Below are positions 7,327 through 14,582 of a stretch of DNA of 45,374 bases, in pieces. The position numbers were made by a program, and so were the translations under genes. Source of the stretch: UBA2428 sp002343545 (lineage in GTDB: Bacteria; Bdellovibrionota; UBA2428); contig CALFZE010000138.1 in the NCBI GenBank assembly GCA_937952285.1, positions 1 through 45,374 on the forward strand. Reading direction: 5' to 3'. Each line of letters starts with the position of its first letter. Positions within the stretch are counted from its first letter, which is position 1. Under the pieces are notes generated by a model. The model was not told where the DNA came from. It was given only the letters and a program-made list of their open reading frames with translations, and made no database searches.

Positions 7327-7953
7327 ATGTCCAAGCTTTCGCAGTTTTTGAGCAGCCTTTTCATTCCGGGTCCCGCGCACGCGGCGGACCTCATTCTGCA
7401 GCGGGCGAGCATCAACTCGACGACGGGCGCGGCCACGGCGAACTCCGCCGGCACCGACGTCGTCCTGACCTCGACGTACGCGACGAGCGGCGCGATCACG
7501 CCGAGCGGCCAGCTGCTCGCGACGAAAGTCTGGGGCGCGGTGTGGAACGACTACGCCGACTTCCAGGAGCTCGCGGGTCCGCTCGAGTACGGCCGCTGCT
7601 ACTACGAGAGCGTCGAGGGCGCGCGGATCTGCGAGCGACGCTGCCAGATGGCCGTCGTGGGCATCGCGAGCGATACGTTCGGCCACGCCGTCGGCATGGG
7701 CCTCCACCCGGGCCGCGAGGTGCCGATCGCCGTGGCGGGCTGGGTGCTCGCGCACGTCGACCGCGAGTACGACCCGGGCACGCCCCTCACGAACGACGAG
7801 CAGGGACGCTTGACCGAGATGACCCTCGAAGAGAAGCGCGATTACCCCGAGCGTCTCGTGGCGACGTACAAGCGCAAGGAACGCGGCGAGACCTTCGGCG
7901 TGGGCCGTCAGCGCGTGGCCGTCAACGGTCGCCACTGGGTGCGGGTCCGCTGA
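7327..7953 (+). CDS. Secreted protein with G2-type autoproteolytic fibre domain
   Basis: 208 aa. MSKLSQFLSSLFIPGPAHA is a short, plausible signal segment with an AHA-AD cleavage site. The body carries VWNDYADFQELAGPLEYGRCYYE, VVGIASDTFGHAVGMG, VPIAVAGWVLAHV and the ending VNGRHWVRVR, the pattern of the G2 (YosW-like) intramolecular chaperone domain that auto-cleaves in fibre proteins. Five cysteines lie between about residues 97 and 110 (CYYE, CERRCQM). The start follows the upstream stop by a single base, so it is in an operon with the S74 protein. The two self-processing domains side by side suggest a two-component surface fibre. It converges with feoB, ending seven bases from that gene's stop. 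Confidence 0.75.
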   Translation: MSKLSQFLSSLFIPGPAHAADLILQRASINSTTGAATANSAGTDVVLTSTYATSGAITPSGQLLATKVWGAVWNDYADFQELAGPLEYGRCYYESVEGARICERRCQMAVVGIASDTFGHAVGMGLHPGREVPIAVAGWVLAHVDREYDPGTPLTNDEQGRLTEMTLEEKRDYPERLVATYKRKERGETFGVGRQRVAVNGRHWVRVR

Positions 7954-7960
7954 TTCTCGC

Positions 7961-9796
7961 TCAGACGAAGATCCGGTAGGCGACGAAGGCCGCCACGTAC
8001 GCGACCGCCGTCATGCCGACGAAGACGAGCACGGGGATCTTGTTGCTGCCCGTTTCGCGGCGAATCGTCGCGAGCGTCGACACGCACTGCATGGCGAGCG
8101 CGTAGAACACGAGCAGGCTGACGGCCGTGGCGAGCGTCATGCCGCCCGCGGAGAGCCGTTCCGAGAGCGTAGCGAGATTCTCGTCGGCGGCTTCGATGCC
8201 GTAGAGCGTGCCGAGCGTCCCCACGAAGACTTCGCGCGCGAGGAACGACGTGAGCACGCCCACGCCGATCTTCCAGTCCATGCCCATGGGGGCGAAGATC
8301 GGCTCGATCCAGTGGCCGATGCGGCCCAGGTACGAAGTGTCGAGGTGGCCGTTGCCGTTCGGGAAGTAGCCCAGGAACCAGACGACCACGACGACCGCGA
8401 AGATGACGCCTCCGGCGCCCTTGAGGAAGCTCCAGGCGCGCGTCCACGCGTGGTAGAGGATCGGCTTGGGCGAAGGCAGGCGGTAGGGCGGAAGCTCGAC
8501 GACGAAGGGAGCGTCTTGCATCTTCGCGCCGCCGCGCAGGACGCGGTCCATGAAGGCGCTCGCGAGCAGGGCCGTCAGGAGGCCGAGCGCGAAGAGACAG
8601 AAGAACGCGAAGCCCTGCAGGCCGATGAGACCGCCGAGGATCGTCGTCGCGGGCACGAAGCCGCCCACGAAGAGCGCGTAGACGGGCAGGCGCGCCGAGC
8701 ACGAGGTAAAGGGCACCGCGAGGATCGTGAGCAGGCGCTTGCGCGGCGACTCGATCGAGCGCGCGGCCATGATCGCGGGGATCGCGCAGGCGTGGCCCGA
8801 AAGCAGCGGCAGGAAGCTGCGGCCCGACAGGCCGAACCAGCTGAGCGGGCGGTGCAGGATGACGGCCGCACGCGCGAGGTAGCCCGAGTCTTCGAGGATG
8901 CCGATCAGAAGGAAGAGCACGAAGATCTGCGGCGCGAAGACGACGAAGCTGCCGACACCCGCGAAGAGCGCGTCGCGCACGAAGTCGGCCAGCATGCCCT
9001 CGCCGAACCATCCCGACGCGACTTCGCCCGCCGAGGCGACGACCCCTTCGAAGAGGTCCATCAGCGGCGAGGCCCAGGTGAAGATGGATTGGAAGAGGAT
9101 GAGCATGAGGAGCGCGAAAACGATCGGGCCCAGGAAACCGTTCAGGAAAAAGTCGTCCAGGCGGTTCTGCGACTTGAGCAGGATGTCGCCTTTCGGGCCG
9201 TGCGCCTTGGCGATCTCGCGGGCGCGTTCTTTCAGTTCGATGACGGGGGCCGGCGCCGGCTCCGTGAATTCGGCCGTCGCGCGGGCGGGCAGGGCGGCGG
9301 TCCAGGCTTTAATCTCGTCCAGCCCGTTGCCCTTGCGGGCCGAGGCGCCGAGGACGGGCGCACGGAGCGCTTCCGAGAGTCCGGCCAGATCGACTTTCGA
9401 GCCGCGCGAGACGACTTCGTCGAGCACGTTCACGACGACGAGCACGGGGCAGCCGGCCGCGCGCGCGACCGGCAGGATCTGCAGGAGCAGGTAGAGGCTA
9501 CGTTCGAGGCGGGTGGCGTCCAGCACGCAAAGGATTCCGCGGGTCGAGGCCTTGCGGAGCGCGCCCTGGAAGCCGCGGATGGCGACCTGCTCGTCGACGG
9601 TGAGCGGGTTCAGCGAATAGACGCCGGGGTAGTCGTGGTAGCGGCTGCCGTCCGAGGCGCCCTGCCGGATCTCGACGGTGACGCCCGGGAAGTTCGCGAC
9701 CTTCTGGCGGAGGCCCGTCAGACGGTTGAAGAGCAGGCTCTTGCCGGAGTTCGGATTGCCGAGGATGAGGACGTCGGAAAGCGCTTCTTCAGACAT
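7961..9796 (-). CDS. feoB: Ferrous iron transport GTPase-permease FeoB
   Basis: 611 aa inner-membrane protein that moves Fe(II) into the cytoplasm. The N-terminal G domain shows G1 GNPNSGKS (13-20), the switch PGVTVE, G3 DYPG (in place of the common DHPG), G4 NVLDE and G5 SARKG. A long permease part follows with Gate-like repeats: hydrophobic helices from about residue 225, the conserved GHACAIPAIMAAR, FTSCSARLPVY and CVSTLATIRRETGS motifs. It is shorter than the roughly 770-aa enterobacterial protein, mainly in the region after the G domain and at the C-terminus. Its start overlaps feoA by 8 nt, so the two are translated together; control is by the Fur-like site upstream of feoA. Confidence 0.97.
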   Translation of the reverse strand: MSEEALSDVLILGNPNSGKSLLFNRLTGLRQKVANFPGVTVEIRQGASDGSRYHDYPGVYSLNPLTVDEQVAIRGFQGALRKASTRGILCVLDATRLERSLYLLLQILPVARAAGCPVLVVVNVLDEVVSRGSKVDLAGLSEALRAPVLGASARKGNGLDEIKAWTAALPARATAEFTEPAPAPVIELKERAREIAKAHGPKGDILLKSQNRLDDFFLNGFLGPIVFALLMLILFQSIFTWASPLMDLFEGVVASAGEVASGWFGEGMLADFVRDALFAGVGSFVVFAPQIFVLFLLIGILEDSGYLARAAVILHRPLSWFGLSGRSFLPLLSGHACAIPAIMAARSIESPRKRLLTILAVPFTSCSARLPVYALFVGGFVPATTILGGLIGLQGFAFFCLFALGLLTALLASAFMDRVLRGGAKMQDAPFVVELPPYRLPSPKPILYHAWTRAWSFLKGAGGVIFAVVVVVWFLGYFPNGNGHLDTSYLGRIGHWIEPIFAPMGMDWKIGVGVLTSFLAREVFVGTLGTLYGIEAADENLATLSERLSAGGMTLATAVSLLVFYALAMQCVSTLATIRRETGSNKIPVLVFVGMTAVAYVAAFVAYRIFV

Positions 9797-10028
9797 GGAG
9801 CAAAACCTTCTGGGCGACGCTGGATTCGAGCGAGAAAACGGCGCCGTTGATCTCGAAGACGTGGGGGCCGCCGAGGGGCGTCTTGCGCAGGCAGCGAACG
9901 AAGGTCCCTTCGCGGAAACCGAGCTCTTGGAGGCGGACGCGGAAGTCGTCGGGGAGCTCGGGGGTAAAGCCCGAGATCCGCGCTTCGTGCGCGGTCTGGA
10001 GTTGGCTCAAAAGTTGGGGCGTTTTCAC
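9789..10028 (-). CDS. feoA: FeoA-type SH3-like iron transport accessory protein
   Basis: 79 aa. The protein has the FeoA core: a turn GFTPELPDDFRVRLQELGFREGTFV, the segment KTPLGGPHVFEINGAVFSLE and a final VAQKVLL helix or strand. FeoA is a small cytoplasmic protein that binds and assists FeoB. The best start is a GTG at 10028-10026; it has no Shine-Dalgarno, and the predicted promoter and Fur site end only 2 nt before it, so the message may be leaderless. It overlaps feoB by 8 nt. No feoC follows. Confidence 0.9.
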   Translation of the reverse strand: MKTPQLLSQLQTAHEARISGFTPELPDDFRVRLQELGFREGTFVRCLRKTPLGGPHVFEINGAVFSLESSVAQKVLLHV

Positions 10029-10030
10029 AC

Positions 10031-10047
10031 TTGAGAAACGTTCTCAA
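10031..10047. promoter_or_regulatory. Fur-like operator at feoA
   Basis: TTGAGAAACGTTCTCAA is a 17-nt palindrome with perfect 7-nt arms. It fits the TGAnAA-nnn-TTnTCA form of the classic Fur site (core of TGATAATNATTATCA). It covers the predicted feoA -10 (AACGTT, 10042-10037), which lies 17 nt after TTGACG (10065-10060), so Fe(II)-Fur binding would block the polymerase. The position directly in front of an iron-uptake operon supports the assignment; no binding data are available. Confidence 0.7.
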
Positions 10048-10099
10048 TTTCGGCGGGAGCGTCAAGGCGAAAATAGGTTGGCCTTCATGAAGGCTTTAT

Positions 10100-10128
10100 T
10101 TGAGTCGAAAATCGCGTTTCCGCACACT
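10100..10128 (+). promoter_or_regulatory. Promoter of the subtilase lipoprotein gene
   Basis: TTGAGT (10100-10105), a 17-nt spacer and CACACT (10123-10128) form a reasonable sigma-70 promoter. The -10 ends 7 nt before the ATG at 10136, so transcription would begin about at the start codon. This is one of the features that favour that ATG. Confidence 0.5.
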
Positions 10129-10135
10129 TGAAAGG

Positions 10136-11830
10136 ATGGCGGGCCAGGGTCTTTCTTTGTGCGTGAAGGGGGTCGCGTTGACCCTAACGCTGGGCCTCGC
10201 GGGCTGCTTCGCCGAGAAGGCGGGGGTGAAGGTCGCCGAGGCTCCCGCCGCGAAGACCTGCCCGGCCTCGACGAGTTCCTCGAAGCGGGCTTTGGCGCCG
10301 GGACCCTACAAAACCGATTTCCGCTACCAGCAGATGTCCTTCGCGTCTCGCGTCCAGGGCCTGCTGTCGAACGGGCTGCTCGCTTCGGGGTCCGACGCGT
10401 CGCTCTTGGCCGGGCATCGCGTGAGCCTGGGCGTGCGTCGCGCCTGCTTTCTGGAGCAGCTCGAAACCCACGTACGATCGCAGGCGGATCTGCTCACCTT
10501 CGAAGACTTGGCCGAGTTGAGCGCCTCCGAAGGGGCGCGCGGCGTCGTGCGTGCGCGTCTCGCCCGGGACGTTTCCGTGCTCGAACTCGAGGACCGCGTC
10601 CGGCGCCTCGACTGCGTGCGCTGGCTCGCCGACGATTCCGAGGCGACCCGCTCGCGCGTCGGCGCTTACTTCGAGGCGCCGGCCGCCGGCGAGAGTCCCG
10701 GCAAGAATCCCTACCTGAGCCACCAGAAGTACGTCCCGCAGCTCGAGGCCGCGGAAGCCTTCGAGTATTTCTACCACGCCGAGAAGGGCATCAAAGCCGA
10801 GGTCGTGATCGGCGTCGTCGACTCGGGCATCCGCACGACGCACGTCGAGTTCCGCGAGGGCGCGGGCGGCGTCGCGCGCGACGTCCTGTGGAAGCGTCCC
10901 GGCACGAACACGGTCGGCTACAGCGCCTTCGGGACTTCGCGTTCGGCCGAGGACACGGCGCCCAGCAACCACGGCACCAAAGTCAGCGGCGTCATCGCCA
11001 TGGCCCACGACAACTCGCGCGGCGGGGCCGGGCTCACGCTAAGCCACGTGAAGATCATGCCGCTTCAATTCATCCAGGCGTCGGCGGGCGACCCGATGGG
11101 ACAAAGCGGTTACAGCTCGGATCGCCAGAAGGTGCTCGAGCTCGGCCTCGACTCCGGCGCGCTCGACGTGCTCAACTTCTCCTTCGCGAGTTCGTCGCCG
11201 CAACAGAGTTTCCTCGACGAGATCCTGGAAGCCACGACGAACCGAAACATCTTCATCGCGGCGGCCTCGGGCAACGAGGCGGCCAACATGGACTCGACGC
11301 CCTCGTACCCGGCCGCCTGGGGGCCGCAGGTGCCGGGCCTCATGTCGGTCGGGGGCACCGCGGAAGACGACACGTCGGCCCGTTGGTACGGGACTTCGGG
11401 CGCCTCGGCTTACGGCGCGAATTATTCGCCGACCCTCGTCGAAATCGCCGCCCCGGCCGAGGGCGTCTTCACGACGGCGGGGTACCTGCGCGACGATTCG
11501 ATGGCCGTGAGCGACTCGCGGCAGTACACGGACTACGGCTACGCAATTTCGGACGGCACTTCGTTCGCGACACCCATGGTGACGGCGGCGGCGGCCCTCG
11601 TCATCGGCATGCTCAAGACCCACGGCATTCCCTACACGGCGGGGCTCGTCGAGGAGATCCTGGCCGACGGCGCGAAGGTCTCGGCCTCGCTCAAGCCCTA
11701 CTTCCGCGGCGGTCGTCGTTTGAGTCTGCTCGGCGTGGCCGAAGTCATGAAGCTGCGCTATCCGCAGACGGATCCGAACGCCAAGGTCTCGGCGCCGGCT
11801 CCCGCGTCGACGACGACGAGTTGTCCCTAA
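10136..11830 (+). CDS. Subtilisin-family serine protease, lipoprotein
   Basis: 564 aa. The signal peptide runs through VALTLTLGLAGC, with LAGC as the lipobox, so it is an outer-surface or periplasmic lipoprotein. After a helical pro-region of about 190 aa comes an S8 peptidase domain with all three catalytic residues: Asp229 (GVVDSGI), His279 (NHGTKVSG) and Ser476 (DGTSFATP). The oxyanion Asn is probably in AAASGNEAAN. A short Ser/Thr/Pro tail ends the protein. The start is uncertain: the ATG at 10136 fits the promoter at 10100-10128, an upstream TTG at 10100 would add 12 residues, and a GTG at 10160 region would also leave a complete signal peptide. Secreted S8 proteases degrade or process extracellular protein; the natural substrate cannot be told. 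Confidence 0.93.
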   Translation: MAGQGLSLCVKGVALTLTLGLAGCFAEKAGVKVAEAPAAKTCPASTSSSKRALAPGPYKTDFRYQQMSFASRVQGLLSNGLLASGSDASLLAGHRVSLGVRRACFLEQLETHVRSQADLLTFEDLAELSASEGARGVVRARLARDVSVLELEDRVRRLDCVRWLADDSEATRSRVGAYFEAPAAGESPGKNPYLSHQKYVPQLEAAEAFEYFYHAEKGIKAEVVIGVVDSGIRTTHVEFREGAGGVARDVLWKRPGTNTVGYSAFGTSRSAEDTAPSNHGTKVSGVIAMAHDNSRGGAGLTLSHVKIMPLQFIQASAGDPMGQSGYSSDRQKVLELGLDSGALDVLNFSFASSSPQQSFLDEILEATTNRNIFIAAASGNEAANMDSTPSYPAAWGPQVPGLMSVGGTAEDDTSARWYGTSGASAYGANYSPTLVEIAAPAEGVFTTAGYLRDDSMAVSDSRQYTDYGYAISDGTSFATPMVTAAAALVIGMLKTHGIPYTAGLVEEILADGAKVSASLKPYFRGGRRLSLLGVAEVMKLRYPQTDPNAKVSAPAPASTTTSCP

Positions 11831-11844
11831 GGCTTCGCGGACGC

Positions 11845-12390
11845 CTAACGGCGTCGCGCGCTTCGCTCGGGGCGCGCCGTCCCGCGCGTGATCCCGGGGG
11901 CAGGGCGATAGCGAAGGTAGAGGCCGGCCGTATCGCTCTCGACGGATTGGCCGAGGGTGATTTCGTGGAGGGCCGTGTCGTCCTCGAACTTGTACCACGC
12001 GCTGCCGCCCGTGCCGGCGGCGCCGCGCGGGCCGCTCGGCAGGACGTAGTAAAGCGTCTCGAGCGTGAGCCGCGGCGCCCGCGTGCTCGAATAGAAGGTC
12101 GGCACGAAATGCACGAGAAAGCGGCGCGACGCGTTCCCCTCGCCGCAGCTCACGCGCCAGTCCCAACGGATGGCGTCCACGGCCGCGTGGGTGCAGGCCA
12201 GCGATTCGGATCCTTCGTAGGACTCGAAGCGGAAACTGAGTTCTTCGGGCGCGGGCTGCACGCCGCCCGCGGCGCGGATTCCCGGCGGGCTTCGTTCGGC
12301 GCCGGGCCGCCGAAGGGTGGGCGTCGCGAGAGCCTCCGTCGCTAGGAAGCTCGTCAGGGCCAGGGCCGCCAGACTCGTCGCACGTCGCAT
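11845..12390 (-). CDS. Small secreted protein of unknown function
   Basis: 181 aa with a clear signal peptide, MRRATSLAALALTSFLATEALA, and a likely cut after ALA. GGAGG lies six nt before the ATG. The mature part holds two cysteines (SLACTHAAV and RVSCGEGN) that could form one disulfide, and alternating strands such as LTLETLYYVLPSG and TAGLYLRYRP, so a small beta-sandwich is possible. I recognise no family. It converges with the subtilase gene, with 14 bases between the stops, and appears to be transcribed alone. Confidence 0.7.
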   Translation of the reverse strand: MRRATSLAALALTSFLATEALATPTLRRPGAERSPPGIRAAGGVQPAPEELSFRFESYEGSESLACTHAAVDAIRWDWRVSCGEGNASRRFLVHFVPTFYSSTRAPRLTLETLYYVLPSGPRGAAGTGGSAWYKFEDDTALHEITLGQSVESDTAGLYLRYRPAPGITRGTARPERSARRR

Positions 12391-12458
12391 GGGGATCCTC
12401 CGCGCCTCAGCATCTCCGGCCGGGCGGCAAAGCGCAATCGCGCACGGAAAGATTCGGC

Positions 12459-12770
12459 TCAGGCTTGGAGCGGCTTTCCGCGGAGCGTGCGGAACCAAAG
12501 CCGGAAATCGGCGCGGAAGGACCACCACGGATAACGGAACGTGGCGGGGCGGTTGCGTTCTATCAGAGCGTGAGAGATCCAAGCGAAGGCGTAGCCCGCG
12601 ACGAACGGCAGCAGGAAGGCGCCCCACGAAGGTCGCGCGAGCGCGCGCGCGAGCAGGAGGACGGCGAGGGTCGTGCCCACGAAGTGCCAGTGCCGGGTCC
12701 CGGGGCGCGCGTGCTCGCCTAGGTAGTAGGGCCAGAACTCTTCGAAGTTTCGGAAGCGGGGCTCGCTCAT
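12459..12770 (-). CDS. Mpo1/DUF962-like small membrane protein
   Basis: 103 aa. FEEFWPYYLGEHARPGTRHWHFVGTT at the N-terminus, then two hydrophobic segments (VLLLARALA and LPFVAGYAFAWISHALIERNRPATF) and the ending YPWWSFRADFRLWF match the YGL010w/Mpo1-like family. Yeast Mpo1 is an Fe(II)-dependent dioxygenase for 2-hydroxy fatty acids; the conserved His residues in HARPGTRHWH and SHALIERN are present here. The ATG overlaps the upstream stop as ATGA, so it is the last gene of a three-gene coupled operon. Function in bacteria is inferred from the family only. Confidence 0.85.
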   Translation of the reverse strand: MSEPRFRNFEEFWPYYLGEHARPGTRHWHFVGTTLAVLLLARALARPSWGAFLLPFVAGYAFAWISHALIERNRPATFRYPWWSFRADFRLWFRTLRGKPLQA

Positions 12771-13150
12771 GCGGGTTTCCTTTTCTTTTTCTTCGCCGCG
12801 GGAGCGCGGCCGAGGCGGGGATCGCCCGCGCGGACGAGCGCGCAGGCACGAAGGACCGAGGCCTCGAAGTCGGGCTCGTCGAGCGGGAGAAGCTGCATCG
12901 AGGTCGGGTCTTCGCCCAAAAAAGAGATACTGCGCATGGACGGGAACTCCCGGCGCAGGCTCTCGTGGTGTTGGCGCGTCGTCGCGAGCCAGACGCCGTT
13001 GTCGCGCGGGAACTTCGCGTGTTGACGCAGGCAGAAGGTCATCTTGTCCCCGACGTAGACGGCGTGCACGCCGAACATCGGCTGCAGGCGGACCGCCAAG
13101 CCCTCGAGCTCGTCGAGCACGAAAGCGAAGGGAACGGGGCGTCGGCTCAT
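12767..13150 (-). CDS. Conserved hypothetical protein, TfoX-N-like
   Basis: 127 aa, middle gene of the ATGA-coupled operon; both its start and its stop overlap a neighbour by four bases. The N-terminal part FVLDELEGLAVRLQPMFGVHAVYVGDKM resembles the fold found at the N-terminus of TfoX/Sxy-like proteins, where a strand-turn MFGxxxxYxxxK recurs. The middle FPRDNGVWLATTRQHHESLRREFPSMRSISFLGED and LLPLDEPDFEASVLRACALV look like a conserved family of their own. The tail is very Lys-rich (PAAKKKKRKPA), which may bind nucleic acid. No specific role can be assigned. An alternative start 9 codons upstream is possible but would overlap the transposase-like gene more. Confidence 0.75.
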   Translation of the reverse strand: MSRRPVPFAFVLDELEGLAVRLQPMFGVHAVYVGDKMTFCLRQHAKFPRDNGVWLATTRQHHESLRREFPSMRSISFLGEDPTSMQLLPLDEPDFEASVLRACALVRAGDPRLGRAPAAKKKKRKPA

Positions 13151-13875
13151 TCGCCGGCTTTCGGATCCTGGAGCCAAGCCTCGCGCGTGAGTCGGAACTG
13201 CGGGCTCGCGGTGATCTCCGTGGCCTGGCGTTCGAGGTCGCCGAGCCGCGGACCGAGTCGCGCGGCCAGGCGATCGCGCGAGCTACGCACGCGGGCGTCG
13301 AGGCTCGCGCGTCCGCCGTCGCCGGCTTCGAAGATCTGCGTCCACTTCCACATCGGGAAGGTGAGCGCAGAACTGCGGCCGAGCAGGCGGGGCCGCGCGA
13401 CGGCGTCGCGTCCGCCCGCGATGACTTGCCGCAGGGCCCAGCGCACGCGTTCGGGAGAATCGCAGAGCTGTAAGTGGAAGCGATCGAGGAAAACGGCGCC
13501 TTCGTGCTTGCGATCAAAGCGCTTGAGGTAGACGCGCTTGGCGGCGATAGCGAGCGTCGTGCAAAGGCTCTTGAAGCTGCGTTCGAGCTCCTTGGGGTCT
13601 TTGGCTTCACAGAAGAGCTGAATGCGGCGAGGATCCACGCGGTACTCGATGACGCGAATGCCGAAGCGGCGCGCGCGCAAGGTTCCGCGGTAGAACGCCT
13701 GCCACATCTCGGGATCGCGGAAGGACGGCATGTCGCGACGCAGCCGTAGCGTCACGAGAAAGGGACAGCGTCGATCGAGCTTAGGTCGACTCGCATGCGG
13801 AGCATGAAAAGGATCGGGATGTTTTTTTCGGCCGGCGCCCGCGCGCGCGCCGCCCCACGTGCCTTTCGTGGCCAT
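13147..13875 (-). CDS. Degenerate REP-associated (Y1-type) transposase-like protein
   Basis: 242 aa. The layout is that of RAYT/IS200-like transposases: basic start (GGARAGAGRKK), LVTLRLRRDMPSFR, the segment RRFGIRVIEYRVDPRRIQLFCEAKDP, then LERSFKSLCTTLAIAAKRVYLKRFDRKHEGAVFLDRFHLQLCDSPERVRWALRQVIAGG. In active relatives the segment corresponding to VDPRRIQLF reads like MPNHVHLL and supplies the HUH metal ligands; here both histidines are absent. The catalytic Tyr expected in the YVHLNPVRAG-like helix is also missing (ALRQVIAGG). It is therefore a non-catalytic, perhaps domesticated, nucleic-acid-binding relative. It begins a coupled operon with two unrelated genes, which suggests stable retention. 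A TTGCAA/TAAAAT promoter lies just upstream. Confidence 0.75.
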   Translation of the reverse strand: MATKGTWGGARAGAGRKKHPDPFHAPHASRPKLDRRCPFLVTLRLRRDMPSFRDPEMWQAFYRGTLRARRFGIRVIEYRVDPRRIQLFCEAKDPKELERSFKSLCTTLAIAAKRVYLKRFDRKHEGAVFLDRFHLQLCDSPERVRWALRQVIAGGRDAVARPRLLGRSSALTFPMWKWTQIFEAGDGGRASLDARVRSSRDRLAARLGPRLGDLERQATEITASPQFRLTREAWLQDPKAGE

Positions 13876-13881
13876 GCGCTA

Positions 13882-13909
13882 ATTTTATCAGCCGCGACTT
13901 CGCTTGCAA
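13882..13909 (-). promoter_or_regulatory. Promoter of the transposase-like operon, probably leaderless
   Basis: On the minus strand TTGCAA (13909-13904), a 16-nt spacer and TAAAAT (13887-13882) make a good sigma-70 promoter. Only six bases separate the -10 from the ATG at 13875, and there is no Shine-Dalgarno sequence, so the transcript should begin at or next to the start codon. Confidence 0.55.
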
Positions 13910-13960
13910 ACGGAGTCTTGTGGCAATCGCGTCATCGTCGCACCGAGAAACGGGGCTTTT

Positions 13961-14014
13961 GGGGCGTGCCAAAGTGGAACCGCGCGACGCGCTATCGCGC
14001 ACTTTACGCGCCCC
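13961..14014. repeat. Large imperfect palindrome in the 299-bp gap before the hibernation factor
   Basis: The arms are GGGGCG (13961-13966) with CGCCCC (14009-14014), then AAAGTG (13971-13976) with CACTTT (14000-14005), and an inner CGCG pair around a short loop. It sits between divergent genes, where a terminator would have no obvious use, and next to a REP-type transposase relative, whose family mobilises such palindromes. Only one copy is in the window. The rest of this gap (13910-14174) shows no gene; a possible rpoD-type promoter for the hibernation factor was not convincing. Confidence 0.5.
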
Positions 14015-14174
14015 AAAAACAAGTCAGTTTCTTTAAGGCAACTTCGTCTTGAGTGCGCGGCGCGCCGAGGAGCAGGACGGTCTTAGACATTTGGGTTCGG
14101 CCGACCGCGGGTCACGCGGAATTCTCTTCGGGGCTCAGTCGATGCGGGCCGGAACTCAGGAAGGAGTGTCTGAA

Positions 14175-14582
14175 ATGAACGCAGTCGTCCATTGCACCAA
14201 CTTCTCCAAGACTTCGGCGATCGAGAACTTCGTGAGAGAGAAGTTCGAACCGCTCATCGAGCGCATCGCCGCGGAGAAAGTGCGCCTCTTCGAAGTTCAC
14301 CTGTCCGTCGAGAATTCGCGTGAACAACCCGGAGAGGATATCTTCGTTTGCCAGGTCCATATGTCCGGTCGTCGTCTTACCGAAATCGTGCTCAAGAAGA
14401 CCTCGAACAACATGTACCGCGCGATTTCCGCGGCCGCCAAGGCGCTCCATTCGCTCGTGCCGAAGGCGAAGGATCGCTACCGGAAAAAGGTGCGTGGGCT
14501 CCACCACCGCACCGACAAATGGCACCGCTGGCAGGCCCTCATGGCGGGCATGACGCCGGCCCTCACGGCGAGCCACGGCTGA
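14175..14582 (+). CDS. Ribosome hibernation / ribosome-associated factor of the HPF-RaiA family (short form)
   Basis: 135 aa. The ATG at 14175 follows AAGGAG by eight bases. The sequence has the S30AE pattern: KTSAIENFVREKFEPLIERI (first helix), EVHLSVENS and CQVHMSGRRLTEIVLKKTSNNMYRAISAAAKALHSLVPKAKDRYRKKVR (final strand and basic helix). These proteins bind the small ribosomal subunit in stationary phase and stop translation. There is no long-HPF C-terminal dimerisation domain. The first strand and the acidic spots of the Escherichia proteins are only loosely kept, so hpf against raiA cannot be decided. The last 20 nt overlap the 3' end of thiL on the other strand. Confidence 0.85.
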   Translation: MNAVVHCTNFSKTSAIENFVREKFEPLIERIAAEKVRLFEVHLSVENSREQPGEDIFVCQVHMSGRRLTEIVLKKTSNNMYRAISAAAKALHSLVPKAKDRYRKKVRGLHHRTDKWHRWQALMAGMTPALTASHG

